64,000 nt of DNA from Amycolatopsis sp. NBRC 101858 (GCF_030269325.1 NZ_BSTD01000008.1:434001-498000), one strand, 5' to 3'; positions 36,982-46,063 are shown, counted from the stretch's first letter. Translations and numbers: made by a program. Notes: generated by a model not told the origin, from the sequence alone.

Positions 36982-37998
36982 ATGGAGGCTGTGTTGTCGT
37001 CTGATCGTCCTGAGTGGACAGAACTGCCCGACCTCGCGTCGCGCCGCTTCGGCGGGACGGTGATGTGGGCGACCGACGAGCTGTTCGCGGAGAAGGAGAA
37101 CCTGGTCAACCCGTGGACGCCGGCGCACCGCGCCGAGACGTTCGGCCCGAAGGGCCAGGTCTACGACGGCTGGGAGACCCGCCGCCACCGCGAGCCGGGC
37201 GACGACCAGGCCGTGGTGCGGCTCGGCCTGGCCGGCACGGTCACCGGCGTCATCGTCGACACGGCGTTCTTCAAGGGCAACTACCCGCCGTTCGTCTCGG
37301 TCGAGGCGGCGTCGGTACCGGGTTACCCGTCGGCGGCTGAACTGGCGACGGTGGATTGGGACATCCTGGTCGACCGCGCCCCGGCGGCCGGCCACACGGA
37401 GAACTTCTACGCGATCAACGGTTCCCGCCGGTACACCCACGTCCGGCTGACCCAGCACCCGGACGGCGGAGTGGCGCGCCTGCGCGTGCACGGCGCCCCG
37501 ATCCCGGACCCGGACCTGCTGGACCTGGACGCGCTCGACTTGGCGGCCCTGGAGAACGGCGCCCTGGTCACCGGGTGCAGCAACAAGTTCTATTCATCGC
37601 CGAACAACGTGCTCTCGCCCGGGCTGGCGGCGCACCAGGCCGAGGGCTGGGAGACGGCCCGCCGCCGCGACGACGGCAACGACTGGCTGACGCTCCGTCT
37701 CGCGGGCGCGGGCATCATCCGGTTCGCCGAACTGGACACGAGCAACCTCAAGGGCAACGCCCCGGGCTGGGCATCGGTCAGCGGCCGCGACACGTACGGC
37801 GAGTGGGTCCCGCTGTTGCCGAAGACCCGCCTGCAGCCGGACACCCGCCACCGGTTCGCACTGAAGGACGGCCCGGAGGTCACGGAGGCCCGCCTGGACA
37901 TCTACCCGGACGGCGGGCTGGCCAGGCTGCGCCTGTACGGCCGGCTCACCGAGGCGGGCCGAACCAACGTGAAGGCGCGCTTCGCCAAGACACGATAA
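36982..37998 (+). CDS. alc: Allantoicase
   Basis: Hydrolyses allantoate to S-ureidoglycolate and urea. 338 residues made of two homologous jelly-roll halves, as in the family: first half DGWETRRHREPGDDQAVVRL and VIVDTAFFKGNYPPFVSVE, second half EGWETARRRDDGNDWLTLRL and AELDTSNLKGNAPGWASV; each ends in a YPDGG(V/L)ARLR strand. It follows allB directly, completing urate to ureidoglycolate in this island. No ureidoglycolate lyase or urease is seen in the window. Confidence 0.96.
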   Translation: MEAVLSSDRPEWTELPDLASRRFGGTVMWATDELFAEKENLVNPWTPAHRAETFGPKGQVYDGWETRRHREPGDDQAVVRLGLAGTVTGVIVDTAFFKGNYPPFVSVEAASVPGYPSAAELATVDWDILVDRAPAAGHTENFYAINGSRRYTHVRLTQHPDGGVARLRVHGAPIPDPDLLDLDALDLAALENGALVTGCSNKFYSSPNNVLSPGLAAHQAEGWETARRRDDGNDWLTLRLAGAGIIRFAELDTSNLKGNAPGWASVSGRDTYGEWVPLLPKTRLQPDTRHRFALKDGPEVTEARLDIYPDGGLARLRLYGRLTEAGRTNVKARFAKTR

Positions 37999-38003
37999 GG
38001 CGA

Positions 38004-38035
38004 CGCGAGCCGCTCGGCTTTCCCGGCGGCTCGCG
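38004..38035. terminator. Hairpin between alc and a convergent small gene
   Basis: CGCGAGCCGC and GCGGCTCGCG arms flank a 12-base loop, beginning five bases after alc and ending one base before the stop of the convergent small gene. It probably terminates both strands. Confidence 0.7.
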
Positions 38036-38036
38036 C

Positions 38037-38210
38037 TCAGCCCGCGTCCGGCCGGTTGAGGTAGGCGGAGGCCAGCGACAGGACACAGGCGCACCCGATG
38101 ATGGCGCTGACCCACCACTGCAGCCCGACGACAATGCTCCAGACGAAGCCCGCCGCCGCCAGCACGGCGACGAGGATGTTCCGGAACTGCAGCGGAGTCG
38201 GTTTGGCCAT
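38037..38210 (-). CDS. Small two-helix membrane protein (57 aa)
   Basis: An ATG at 38210 with GAGAGG upstream opens a 57-residue frame, MAKPTPLQFRNILVAVLAAA and onward, with two hydrophobic helices (about residues 11-30 and 31-50, WWVSAIIGCACVLSLASAYL) and a short polar tail NRPDAG. Composition and the positioned hairpin behind it support a real gene. Function unknown. Confidence 0.7.
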   Translation of the reverse strand: MAKPTPLQFRNILVAVLAAAGFVWSIVVGLQWWVSAIIGCACVLSLASAYLNRPDAG

Positions 38211-38487
38211 GCCACCAGCCTCTCACGGGCGCGAGCCGGTCGATTGCGCACCCGGGGAGGAGGCACCGCCGGACTGCGGCCGACCCGTGCCGCTCCACTT
38301 TGTGTGGCTCACGTTCGCCCCGAGACGGCCCCTCGCCTCGCGCCCGCGAGGACACATCGGCGCCCTTGCCGCTCCGCTCGTGTCGCGCACGTCCGACCTG
38401 ACTGCAGCCCTAGCCTCGGTCCGCCTTGGCTCACGCCAGGCGCGTTCCAGGCAGGCGCTCGTCCTCCCTCGTGCTCATGGCGCCGGG
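38211..38487. other. Intergenic stretch with no recognised gene
   Basis: I see no convincing reading frame, RNA gene or long inverted repeat here. It separates the small membrane gene from the end of the metallo-hydrolase gene and probably carries the promoter of the former. Confidence 0.4.
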
Positions 38488-39243
38488 TCAGATCTCCGCG
38501 CGCTGGCCGGGTTCGAGCAGCACGAGGCGGTCGGTGAGGCCCGACGCTTCGAACTCCCTTCGCAGCGTGTCCGGTCCTTCGCTGAAGTGTTGCCAGCCGC
38601 GGAAGTGCAGTGGCACCACCTTCGCCGCGTCGAGCACCTTTGCCGCTTCGGCGGCGTTCGCGCTGGTGAGTGTCAGGGGAGCGCCGTCGAACAGCGCCGT
38701 CCGGGCGGCGCCGGCGAACAGCACCGCGATGTCCACGCGGAACCGCGACGCGATCTCCCGCACCAGCTCGACCGACGCGTTGTCCCCGCTGACGTACACC
38801 GTCGGCAGGCCGTCGCCGCTCAGCACGAACCCGGTGACCTCGCCGGTCGTCGGCTCGGCGCCCTCCGGCCCGTGCAGCGCGGGGACGGCGGTGACCGTCA
38901 ACGGTCCGACCTGCGTCTCCTCCCACGGCTTCAGCCCCCGCGCGGTCCCGCCCAGCCGCTCGGCCCCGCTGGGCGTGATCAGCGTCAGCGGCACCGTCCC
39001 GAGGTAGGCCCGGCCCCGGTCGTCCAGGTTGTCGGGATGCTGGTCGTGAGACAGCAGGACCGCGTCCACCACGCCGACCGCGTCTTCGGTCAGCACGGAG
39101 TCCTCGGTCTTGACCAGCACGCGGTTGCCGATCGAGTGGTCGCCGGGCGCATCGAAGGTCGGATCGGTGAGCAGCCGGACTCCGCCCAGCTCGAGGAGCG
39201 CCGTCGGGCCACCGGACAGGGTGATCCCCAGAGTTTCGGTCAT
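38488..39243 (-). CDS. Metallo-beta-lactamase-fold hydrolase (UlaG-like)
   Basis: 251 residues starting MTETLGITLSGGPTALLELG. It has the MBL-fold pattern of the UlaG/L-ascorbate-6-phosphate lactonase group: GGVRLLTDPTFDAPG, a LLSHDQHPDNLD metal motif (in which the usual first histidine of HxHxDH is present but the second position varies), TAVPALHGPEG, YVSGDN and VVPLHFRGWQHF. Substrate unknown. It lies downstream of the CoA-binding/metY genes on the same strand. Confidence 0.85.
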   Translation of the reverse strand: MTETLGITLSGGPTALLELGGVRLLTDPTFDAPGDHSIGNRVLVKTEDSVLTEDAVGVVDAVLLSHDQHPDNLDDRGRAYLGTVPLTLITPSGAERLGGTARGLKPWEETQVGPLTVTAVPALHGPEGAEPTTGEVTGFVLSGDGLPTVYVSGDNASVELVREIASRFRVDIAVLFAGAARTALFDGAPLTLTSANAAEAAKVLDAAKVVPLHFRGWQHFSEGPDTLRREFEASGLTDRLVLLEPGQRAEI

Positions 39244-39278
39244 ACCCCGGCCAACAGCGGGAACGCGCGTTCTCTTCC

Positions 39279-39755
39279 CTAGGGTGCCGACTGCCTCCGG
39301 GAGCTGATCACGCCGGTGTTGAACCCGGCCAGGTGGAGCCCGCCGGCGAAGCGCGCGTGTTCGATCTTCACGCACCGGTTCATCACGACATCCAGCCCGG
39401 CCTCTCGCGCGCGGTCGGCCACCGGCTCGTGCCAGAGCCCGAGCTGCAGCCACAGCGTCCGCGCGCCGGCGTCGATCACCTCTTCGGCCACCTGGGGCAG
39501 GTCGTCGTGCTTCCGGAACACGCTGACCAGATCCGGTTCTCCCGGTACGTCCTTGATCGACGCGTACACCGGCTTCCCGAACAGGGTGTCCAGCCGCGGG
39601 TTGACGAAGTTGACCTCGTAGCGCGTCGACGAGAGCAGGTACGTCGCCACGAAGTAGCTGGGCCGCGCCGGGTTGGCGGACGCGCCCACCAGCGTCACCG
39701 ACTTCGTCCGGTTGAGGATCGCGCGCCGTTCGACGGCTCCCACCGCGTAGGTCAT
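39279..39755 (-). CDS. CoA-binding domain protein (YccU-like)
   Basis: 158 residues with a Rossmann-type CoA-binding fold: SVTLVGASANPARPSYFVATYL, VNPRLDTLFGKPVYASIKDVP, LWLQLGLWHEPVADRAREAGLDVVMNRCVKIEHARF. Homologues are often linked to O-acetylhomoserine sulfhydrylase, as here, where the ATG overlaps the metY stop (ATGA). Biochemical role is not established. Confidence 0.9.
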   Translation of the reverse strand: MTYAVGAVERRAILNRTKSVTLVGASANPARPSYFVATYLLSSTRYEVNFVNPRLDTLFGKPVYASIKDVPGEPDLVSVFRKHDDLPQVAEEVIDAGARTLWLQLGLWHEPVADRAREAGLDVVMNRCVKIEHARFAGGLHLAGFNTGVISSRRQSAP

Positions 39756-41038
39756 CCGGCCACCGCCTTGCCCAGTGCCTGGTCGAGGTCCCAGAGGATG
39801 TCTTCGACGTCCTCCAGCCCGATCGACAGCCGGATCAGGTCGGGGCCGACGCCCGCGGCCGCGAGCTGGTCCTCCGACAGCTGGGCGTGGGTTGTCGAGG
39901 CCGGGTGGATCACGAGCGTCCGCGCGTCCCCGACGTTCGCCAGGTGCGACAGCAGCTCCACCGATTCGACGAACTTCTCGCCGGCCGCCCGGCCACCGTC
40001 GATGCCGAACGAGAACACCGCGCCCGGCCCGGCCGGCAGGTACTTCTTCGCCAGATCGTGGTGCTCGTGGGAAGGCAGCCCGGCATACGACACCCAGGCC
40101 ACCCGCGGGTCCGCTTCGAGGTACTCGGCGACCGCCCGGGCGTTGGCCACGTGCGCGTCCATTCGCTGGGGGAGCGTCTCTACTCCTTGCAACAGCAGGA
40201 AAGCCGAGTGCGGTGAGAGGACCGCGCCGATGTCCCGCAACTGCTCGGCGCGCAGCCGGGTGCAGAACGCGTATTCGCCGAAGTTCTCCCAATACCTCAG
40301 GCCGCCGTAGCTCTCCACGGTCTCGGTCATCCGCGGGAACTTCCCATTGCCCCAGTCGAACTTCCCGGACTCGACGACGATCCCGCCGAGCGTCGTCCCG
40401 TGACCGCCGAGGAACTTCGTCGCCGAGTGCAGCACGATGTCGGCACCGTGCTCGATCGGCCGGCACAGGTACGGCGTCGCCAGCGTCGCGTCCACCACCA
40501 GCGGGATGTCGTGGGCATGCGCGAGATCCGCCAGCGCCGCGAGGTCGGCGATGCCGCCGCGGGGGTTGCCGATCACCTCGGTGTAGAGCAGCCGGGTCCG
40601 GTCCGTGATCGCGGCCGCGTAGTCGTCGATGCCGCCGCTGACGAACGTCGTCTCCACGCCGAACCGCCTGAGCGTGCCGGTGAGCTGGGTGACCGTGCCG
40701 CCGTAGAGGCCGCTCGCCGACACGATGTGGTCGCCCGCCTCGGTGAGCGCGCTGAAGGTGAGGAACTCCGCGGCCTGCCCGCTCGCGGTGGCGACGCCGC
40801 CGATCGCGCCTTCGAGGCTGGCGATCCGCTCCTCGAACGCGGCCACCGTCGGGTTTCCGATACGGCTGTAGATGTTGCCGTACTTCTGCAGCGCGAAGAG
40901 GTTCGCCGCGTCGGCGGCGTCCTCGAAGACGAAGCTCGTGGTCTGGTAGATCGGCACAGCCCGCGCGCCGGTCGCCGGATCGGGGGTTCCGCCCGCGTGC
41001 AGTGCGCGGGTGCGGAAGCCCCAGGTGCGTTCACTCAT
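39752..41038 (-). CDS. metY: O-acetylhomoserine sulfhydrylase (PLP-dependent)
   Basis: Makes homocysteine from O-acetylhomoserine and sulfide in methionine synthesis. 428 residues of the Cys/Met-metabolism PLP family: [36 protein letters not shown], and the PLP lysine in [13 protein letters not shown]. Length fits MetY rather than the shorter MetB/MetC (about 380-400). GGTGAG precedes the ATG. It forms an operon with the CoA-binding gene. Confidence 0.92.
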   Translation of the reverse strand: MSERTWGFRTRALHAGGTPDPATGARAVPIYQTTSFVFEDAADAANLFALQKYGNIYSRIGNPTVAAFEERIASLEGAIGGVATASGQAAEFLTFSALTEAGDHIVSASGLYGGTVTQLTGTLRRFGVETTFVSGGIDDYAAAITDRTRLLYTEVIGNPRGGIADLAALADLAHAHDIPLVVDATLATPYLCRPIEHGADIVLHSATKFLGGHGTTLGGIVVESGKFDWGNGKFPRMTETVESYGGLRYWENFGEYAFCTRLRAEQLRDIGAVLSPHSAFLLLQGVETLPQRMDAHVANARAVAEYLEADPRVAWVSYAGLPSHEHHDLAKKYLPAGPGAVFSFGIDGGRAAGEKFVESVELLSHLANVGDARTLVIHPASTTHAQLSEDQLAAAGVGPDLIRLSIGLEDVEDILWDLDQALGKAVAG

Positions 41039-41144
41039 CGGTTCTCACCGTAACCGTCCTCCCCTTCGGATGGCCACGCCTCTCAGGTGCTGGGCGGGAC
41101 CATTTCGTGCTGCCGAGCGTAGCACGTTTTAGAATTCCGTGCGC

Positions 41145-41150
41145 TACACT
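41145..41150 (+). promoter_or_regulatory. -10 box for a probable leaderless transcript
   Basis: TACACT ends seven bases before the ATG at 41158, which would make that ATG the first codon of the mRNA. The -35 region is weak. No Shine-Dalgarno precedes this ATG, in agreement. Confidence 0.45.
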
Positions 41151-41157
41151 CGAAAGT

Positions 41158-41844
41158 ATGAAATGTGCTTCGTGTGGCAAGCCGCTGCCACCTCGGCGCG
41201 GAGCTGGCCGAAATCGCCAGTACTGCGACGCCACGTGTCGGAGCGCTGCCCGCCGGCAGCGAGCGCACGTAAAGAATGACTTGACAACCCGGCCGCGTCA
41301 ATCCACTCTTGACGTCGTGCCGGGAGGGCCCTTGGTCGCGGTCGGTGAGGCGTTGCGAAAAGTCCGCGATGCCGAAGCGACACTGCGGGACGCCGTGGAC
41401 GAGGCCAGGGCGGCCGGGCACACCTGGCAGGAGCTCGGCGACCTGCTGGGCACCAGCCGGCAGGCTGCCTTCCAGCGGTTCGGCCGGCCGGTCGACCCGG
41501 CGACCGGAGCGTCCATGACGGAGCTGAAGCCGCCGGACGTGATCCACCGCGCCGAGGGGCTCGTGGCGGAACTCGTGGGCTGCCAGTGGCACGAGGTACG
41601 GCGCGACTTCGACGACCGGATGCTTGCGGCGGTCGGTGAGGACGAGCTGCGGCTCGCCTGGGCGCAGGTGGCCGGATCGGTCGGCAGTTACGAAGGGATG
41701 GGGGAGCCGTATGCACGGTCCACAGGCGACTACACGGTCGTCCACATGCCGCTGGCGTTCGAGGCCGGCGAGCGGACCGTGCAGGTGACCTACCGGGAAA
41801 ACGGCAAGGTGACCGGGCTGTGGATCCGGCCGCCCGAGCAGTAG
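41158..41844 (+). CDS. Zinc-ribbon/HTH protein with DUF3887-like C-terminal domain
   Basis: 228 residues. The N-terminus [20 protein letters not shown] followed by [17 protein letters not shown] has a CxxC...CxxxC zinc-binding pattern. A helix-turn-helix-like segment [23 protein letters not shown] follows, then a C-terminal domain ([54 protein letters not shown]) that resembles DUF3887, often a snoaL/NTF2-like sensor fold. Probably a small regulator; its target is unknown. Followed by the beta-lactamase-like gene. Confidence 0.8.
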   Translation: MKCASCGKPLPPRRGAGRNRQYCDATCRSAARRQRAHVKNDLTTRPRQSTLDVVPGGPLVAVGEALRKVRDAEATLRDAVDEARAAGHTWQELGDLLGTSRQAAFQRFGRPVDPATGASMTELKPPDVIHRAEGLVAELVGCQWHEVRRDFDDRMLAAVGEDELRLAWAQVAGSVGSYEGMGEPYARSTGDYTVVHMPLAFEAGERTVQVTYRENGKVTGLWIRPPEQ

Positions 41845-41884
41845 CCGGTGATCAAGGGGAAACGACGGAAGCACAGGGGGATGA

Positions 41885-43183
41885 ATGAAGACAGCGACAG
41901 CGGCCGTGGTTGCGGTCCTGGTGCCATTGGTGGCTCCGGCCGCCCAGGCCACCGAAGTGCCCACGGCGACGCAGCAGCTCGAGTGGGTGGTCGACGCGAC
42001 CGGGCGCGTCCCGGTGTCCGATGCCGAGGTACGCGAGCACATCGCCCAGGTCCTGCTCACCGCCGTGGGCGGAACGGCGGGAGTCAACGGCGCACTCGCG
42101 CGGCTCGGCCCGATCGAACTGGAACAGATCGTCACCGAGGCTCCGGACCACGTCCAGGCCGCGGTGCACGGACCCGCCGACGACTACCTGCTCGACCTGC
42201 ACGTCGACCAGGCCGGGCTGATCGACGGGCTCAGGTCGAGCCCGGACGACCCGGTCCCGGCGTCTTGGACGGAGGTCGATGCGCAGCTCGCGGCGCTCGG
42301 CGCCCGCGTGTCGTTCGGGGCGTCGGAGATCCTCCCGGACGGGCGCTGCCGGGACGTGCACGGCGTGAGTGACGACGTGCAGCGGCCGCTCGGCTCGGCC
42401 TTCAAGCTCTACGTCCTGGGTGCGCTCGGCAAAGCGGTCGCAGCCCACAAGGCGTCCTGGAGCGAGCAGCTGGCGATCCGCGACGACTGGAAGAGCCTGC
42501 CGTCCGGGGTGTTGCAGAACGAACCGGCCGGCACGCAGCTCCCGCTGTCCGCGTACGCCGACAAGATGATCTCGATCAGCGACAACACCGCGACCGACCA
42601 CCTGATCCACCGGCTCGGACGGGACGCCGTGCAACGGCAGCTCACCGCGTTCGGCAACCAGCGGCCGTCGGCGAACATCCCGTTCCTGACCACGAAGGCG
42701 ATGTTCGAGCTCAAGGCCACGCAGTACCCGGCTCGCGCCGATGCCTACCTGGCGCTGCCGCGCTGGGCGCGTCCCGCGGCGGTCGCCGGGCTGGAGCGCC
42801 TGCCGCTCACCGGTCTCCAGGGCTGGCAGGCGCCCGAGAAGATCGACGACATCGAGTGGTTCGGTTCCCCGGACGACATTTGCCGCGCCTTCTCCGGGCT
42901 GCAGAAGGAGAACCAGCCGGAGATCGGGCACGCGTTGTCCCTGAACGACGGCGGCCTCGGACTCGACCGGGCGAAGTTCCCGGAGGTCTGGTTCAAGGGC
43001 GGCAGCGAACCCGGCGTGCTGACCTTGAACTACCTGGCACGGACCGCGGACGGCCGTTCGCTGGTCACCAGCGTCATGGTGTCGGATCCGGTCGCTCCGT
43101 TGAACGAAGACCACGTTGCCGCACGGGGAATCGCCGTCGCGAAGGGTGCGGTGGCGCTTCTCGCGGCTACGCTTCGTCCGTGA
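41885..43183 (+). CDS. Secreted class A beta-lactamase-like serine hydrolase
   Basis: 432 residues with a Sec signal peptide (MKTATAAVVAVLVPLVAPAAQA). An N-terminal cystatin-like region (about 35-140) precedes the penicillin-binding fold: the SxxK motif S171-A-F-K174, S232-D-N234, and a KGG triad K371-G-G. Such proteins (LpqF-type) may be esterases or D,D-peptidases instead of true lactamases; the KGG in place of KTG fits that. Overlaps the next gene by GTGA. Confidence 0.87.
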   Translation: MKTATAAVVAVLVPLVAPAAQATEVPTATQQLEWVVDATGRVPVSDAEVREHIAQVLLTAVGGTAGVNGALARLGPIELEQIVTEAPDHVQAAVHGPADDYLLDLHVDQAGLIDGLRSSPDDPVPASWTEVDAQLAALGARVSFGASEILPDGRCRDVHGVSDDVQRPLGSAFKLYVLGALGKAVAAHKASWSEQLAIRDDWKSLPSGVLQNEPAGTQLPLSAYADKMISISDNTATDHLIHRLGRDAVQRQLTAFGNQRPSANIPFLTTKAMFELKATQYPARADAYLALPRWARPAAVAGLERLPLTGLQGWQAPEKIDDIEWFGSPDDICRAFSGLQKENQPEIGHALSLNDGGLGLDRAKFPEVWFKGGSEPGVLTLNYLARTADGRSLVTSVMVSDPVAPLNEDHVAARGIAVAKGAVALLAATLRP

Positions 43184-43617
43184 CGGTGCGGTGGACTCTG
43201 ACGATGGACTGCGCGGAGCCCCGCGCGCTGGCGAGGTTCTGGGCGGTGGCCCTCGGCTACATCGAGCGGCCACCACCCGCCGGGTTCGCCCGCTGGGAAG
43301 ACTGGTTCGCGCACCACGGAGTCCCCGAAACCGAATGGGATGACGGCGCCTACCTGACCGATCCGGAAGGCGTGCTGCCGAACCTGAGCTTCCTCAAGGT
43401 GCCCGAGGGAAAGGTCGTGAAGAACCGCTTGCACCTGGACGTCCAGGCCGGCGGCGGGCGTGAGGTCCCGTGGGACACGCGGTGGGAGCGGGTCGTCGAA
43501 GCGGTCGCCCGGCTCACCGCGGCCGGCGCGACGGTGGTGCAGGAGTACGAGCTGGACGGCCGCCCGGACCACATCTTGATGGCGGACCCGGAGGGCAACG
43601 AGTTCTGCGTGCTCTGA
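43180..43617 (+). CDS. VOC-family (glyoxalase-like) protein
   Basis: 145 residues from a GTG overlapping the previous stop. Pattern VRWTLTMDCAEPRALARFWAVALGY, then NRLHLDVQAGG and HILMADPEGNEFCVL, with conserved His and Glu as metal ligands, marks the vicinal-oxygen-chelate superfamily (glyoxalase_6 type). Substrate unknown. Confidence 0.9.
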   Translation: MTVRWTLTMDCAEPRALARFWAVALGYIERPPPAGFARWEDWFAHHGVPETEWDDGAYLTDPEGVLPNLSFLKVPEGKVVKNRLHLDVQAGGGREVPWDTRWERVVEAVARLTAAGATVVQEYELDGRPDHILMADPEGNEFCVL

Positions 43618-43681
43618 GCTGTCGATCCGGGTGCCGCGTATTCGTGTAGCGGGTGGATCCGGATCGTGACGAGGAGCGCTC

Positions 43682-45085
43682 ATGACATTCACCGCCGAAG
43701 AGATCGCCTACCTGCGTTCGCAGCCGCTCGCCCGCGTCGCCACGCTCGGCGCGGGTGAGCAGCCGGACGTCGTCCCGCTCGCGTTCGAATTCGACGGCGA
43801 ACACTTCTGGGTCGGCGGAGTCGGCGCGGCGGTGGCGGCGACCCGCAAGTTCCGGAACGTCGCCGCCGGCCGCCGGAAGGTCGCGATCGTGGTGGACGAC
43901 CTGGTGTCGCTGCAGCCGTTCGTCGCCCGGGAGATCCGGGTGTACGGCGACGCGGACGAGCCCGTGGAACGGACCGGCCTGGTCGGGCCGGGGCTGTACT
44001 CCCGGATCACCCCGCGGATTTCGTGGAGCTGGAACATGGCGGGGGAACCGGCGGGAGAGACGTGGTTCGAGCCGAGGAGGGCGGTACATGGGAAGTTGAG
44101 CGGGTGCGTGGTCACGTGCCCGTCCTGGATGACTCAGATCACTCGGGGGTGTCCAGGCGTTCTCGTCACATCGGCCGTCGTCGCGGGGTCTACTGCTACG
44201 ACTGCGGCGCGAAGGGGATGGGAAACGGTGGACACGCTGACCGAACGGTTCGAGCGGGAGCGCCCGCGGCTGCGGGCGGTCGCCTACCGGATGCTCGGTT
44301 CGGCGAGCGAGGCCGACGACGCTCTCCAGGAAGCCTGGCTGCGGTTCGACCGCACCGACACGGGTGAGGTCGAGAACGTCGGCGCGTGGCTGACGACTGT
44401 CGTCGCGCGGGTGTGCCTGTCGATGCTCCGGACGCGTCGCAACCACCGCGAGGAGCCTCTGGACGGCCGGCCCGAGCAGGGCGAGGACCGCCGGGATCCT
44501 GAGCAGGAAGCGGAGCTGACCGATTCGGTCGGGCTGGCGCTGCTCGTGGTGCTCGACGCGCTGGCGCCGGCCGAACGGGTCGCGTTCGTGCTGCACGACA
44601 TGTTCGCAGTGCCGTTCGACGAGATCGCGCCGATGATCGACAAGACCCCGGCGGCGGCCCGGCAGCTCGCGAGCCGGGCCCGGCGGCGGGTCAAGGGCGG
44701 CACCGCGGCGGACGCGGGCCTGCCGCGGCGGCGCAAGGTCGTCGAGGCGTTCCTGGCCGCGTCGCGGGGTGGCGACTTCGAAGCGCTGCTCGCGCTCCTC
44801 GACCCGGACGTGGTGCTGCGTGCGGACCGGTTCGTCGGCCCGAGCCCGGCGCCGGTCGTGCTGCGTGGCGTCGAGAACGTGCGCAAGGGCGCGGTGCTGG
44901 CGTCCGAGCGGGCTCGGGCCAGCGAGCTGGCCCTCGTCGACGGCTCGCCCGGGCTGCTGTGGGTGCGCGAGGGGCGGCTGTCGGTCGTCCTGGCGTTCCT
45001 GGTGGACGGCGACCGGATCACCGGCATCGACGTCATCGCCGACCCGGAGCGGCTGCGCGGGCTGGAGCTGGCCGTCCTCGACTGA
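43682..45085 (+). CDS. Continuous reading frame: F420-type PPOX domain joined to an ECF sigma factor
   Basis: A 467-codon frame with no stop. Residues 1 to about 138 are a PPOX-class, F420-dependent flavin-type split-barrel domain of the MSMEG_5819 group (TAEEIAYLRSQPLARVATLG, VVPLAFEFDGEHFWVGG, RKFRNVAAGRRKVAIVVDDL, WSWNMAGEPAGETWFEPRRA). A 45-residue linker without recognisable structure follows, then the sigma factor described at 44228. In other genomes the two are normally separate genes, so either the PPOX stop codon was lost (or a sequencing indel hides it) or this is a true fusion. GAGGAG lies six bases before the ATG. Confidence 0.7.
   Translation: MTFTAEEIAYLRSQPLARVATLGAGEQPDVVPLAFEFDGEHFWVGGVGAAVAATRKFRNVAAGRRKVAIVVDDLVSLQPFVAREIRVYGDADEPVERTGLVGPGLYSRITPRISWSWNMAGEPAGETWFEPRRAVHGKLSGCVVTCPSWMTQITRGCPGVLVTSAVVAGSTATTAARRGWETVDTLTERFERERPRLRAVAYRMLGSASEADDALQEAWLRFDRTDTGEVENVGAWLTTVVARVCLSMLRTRRNHREEPLDGRPEQGEDRRDPEQEAELTDSVGLALLVVLDALAPAERVAFVLHDMFAVPFDEIAPMIDKTPAAARQLASRARRRVKGGTAADAGLPRRRKVVEAFLAASRGGDFEALLALLDPDVVLRADRFVGPSPAPVVLRGVENVRKGAVLASERARASELALVDGSPGLLWVREGRLSVVLAFLVDGDRITGIDVIADPERLRGLELAVLD
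44228..45085 (+). CDS. ECF RNA polymerase sigma factor (SigJ-like)
   Basis: If translated from its own GTG at 44228 the protein has 285 residues: sigma region 2 (ERFERERPRLRAVAYRMLGSASEADDALQEAWLRFD), region 4 (LAPAERVAFVLHDMFAVPFDEIAPMIDKTPAAARQLASRARRRVK, given here by its motif VAFVLHDMF and AARQLASRARR) and a C-terminal SnoaL-like domain (about 200-285) typical of SigJ/ECF41 factors, which regulates activity. SigJ-type genes are often next to an oxidoreductase or carboxymuconolactone decarboxylase target; here the PPOX domain occupies that place and frame. Confidence 0.85.
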   Translation: MDTLTERFERERPRLRAVAYRMLGSASEADDALQEAWLRFDRTDTGEVENVGAWLTTVVARVCLSMLRTRRNHREEPLDGRPEQGEDRRDPEQEAELTDSVGLALLVVLDALAPAERVAFVLHDMFAVPFDEIAPMIDKTPAAARQLASRARRRVKGGTAADAGLPRRRKVVEAFLAASRGGDFEALLALLDPDVVLRADRFVGPSPAPVVLRGVENVRKGAVLASERARASELALVDGSPGLLWVREGRLSVVLAFLVDGDRITGIDVIADPERLRGLELAVLD

Positions 45086-45091
45086 GGTGCG

Positions 45092-46063
45092 TCAGCCCAG
45101 GGCGGCGCGAAGCCGTGCGTCGCGCTCGGCGGGCGTCTGGCGCGGGCAGCTCACGCACTTCGGGTTGCCGACCTCGTAGATCAGGCAGCACGACGCGCGG
45201 CGCACGGCAGGCGTCCGGCCGACGCGCACGAAGCGCGGCTTCGGCAGGCCCAGGCCGATCGCGGCCACGAGCGGTTCGGCGAGGGCCATCGCGCGCTCGG
45301 GGTCGGGCGTCCACAGCAGCCGGTTGCCGATCGAGTCGGCGGCGATGGCGCCGAGGGCGCGCGCCCGAGCGCCGGTGACGGCGGCGATCGTGGTGATGGC
45401 GGCCCCGAGCGCCTCGCCGAACGCGGCGCCCAGCTCGGGCAGCCCGCCGATGAGGGCGCGGGTGGAGCGGGCACCGAGGAACCGGCCGTCGGCGAGGAGG
45501 TCGATCTCCATGGCATCGAGCGACGGGTCGGCCAGTACGAGCCGCGGAGGCCGGCCGGCGGCGGGTCGATCGGGTGGTGCCGGGTTTGCCGTCGGGGCGC
45601 TTGCCGAGTGCTGCGCTTGGCCGGGTGGTACCGAGCCCGCCGCAGCTGAGCCCGCCGCCGAGCGCTTCGCAGCCGGTCGCTCCGCGGCCGTGCCCGCTGC
45701 GGCCGTGCCCGCTGCAGCCGAGCCCGCCGCGGCCAAGCCCGCAGCCGTGCGCTCCGCGGCCGAGTTCGCCGTAGCCGTGCCCGCCGTAGCCGAGCCCGCC
45801 GCAGTCGAGCCAGCTACGGCCGAGTCCGCCGCCGCCGGGCGTTCCGCTCGGCCGGCCGGTGCTGGGCTCGCTGCGCTGTCCGTCGCGGCCGCCAGGCTCT
45901 CCAGCGCCGGGGCCACCAGCACCGATGACAGCGAATACCACCAGATCGTGCCGAGGACCTCCGGCCGGGCGCAGCCGTAGAGCTTGGCCGCGCCGCCGAT
46001 GCGGGCGCGTACCCACTCCGGGTCCGCGAGCAGGGTCGCGGGGGCGGTCCAGTCGGGCTTCAC
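45092..46063 (-). CDS. FhuF-like 2Fe-2S ferric iron reductase with an Ala-rich repeat insertion
   Basis: 323 residues. The N-terminus (PATLLADPEWVRARIGGAAKLYGCARPEVLGTIWWYSLSSVLVAPAL by its motif GTIWWYSLSSVLVAPAL) and the C-terminus (RASCCLIYEVGNPKCVSCPR, a CC...CxxC cluster site) match siderophore-iron reductases. Between them, about residues 62-171, is a low-complexity stretch of Ala, Gly, Ser and Thr (AAGSAAAGTAAAGTAAERPA) not expected in the family. It should reduce ferric siderophores in the cytosol. Confidence 0.85.
   Translation of the reverse strand: MKPDWTAPATLLADPEWVRARIGGAAKLYGCARPEVLGTIWWYSLSSVLVAPALESLAAATDSAASPAPAGRAERPAAADSAVAGSTAAGSATAGTATANSAAERTAAGLAAAGSAAAGTAAAGTAAERPAAKRSAAGSAAAGSVPPGQAQHSASAPTANPAPPDRPAAGRPPRLVLADPSLDAMEIDLLADGRFLGARSTRALIGGLPELGAAFGEALGAAITTIAAVTGARARALGAIAADSIGNRLLWTPDPERAMALAEPLVAAIGLGLPKPRFVRVGRTPAVRRASCCLIYEVGNPKCVSCPRQTPAERDARLRAALG
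45550..45880. repeat. Low-complexity 15-bp-periodic region inside the FhuF-like gene
   Basis: A GC-rich, roughly 15-bp periodic stretch (GCCGAGCCCGCCGCG-like units on the plus strand) encodes repeated AAGSA/AAGTA/AERPA pentads on the minus strand. It is degenerate, so the copy number is not exact. Confidence 0.7.
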
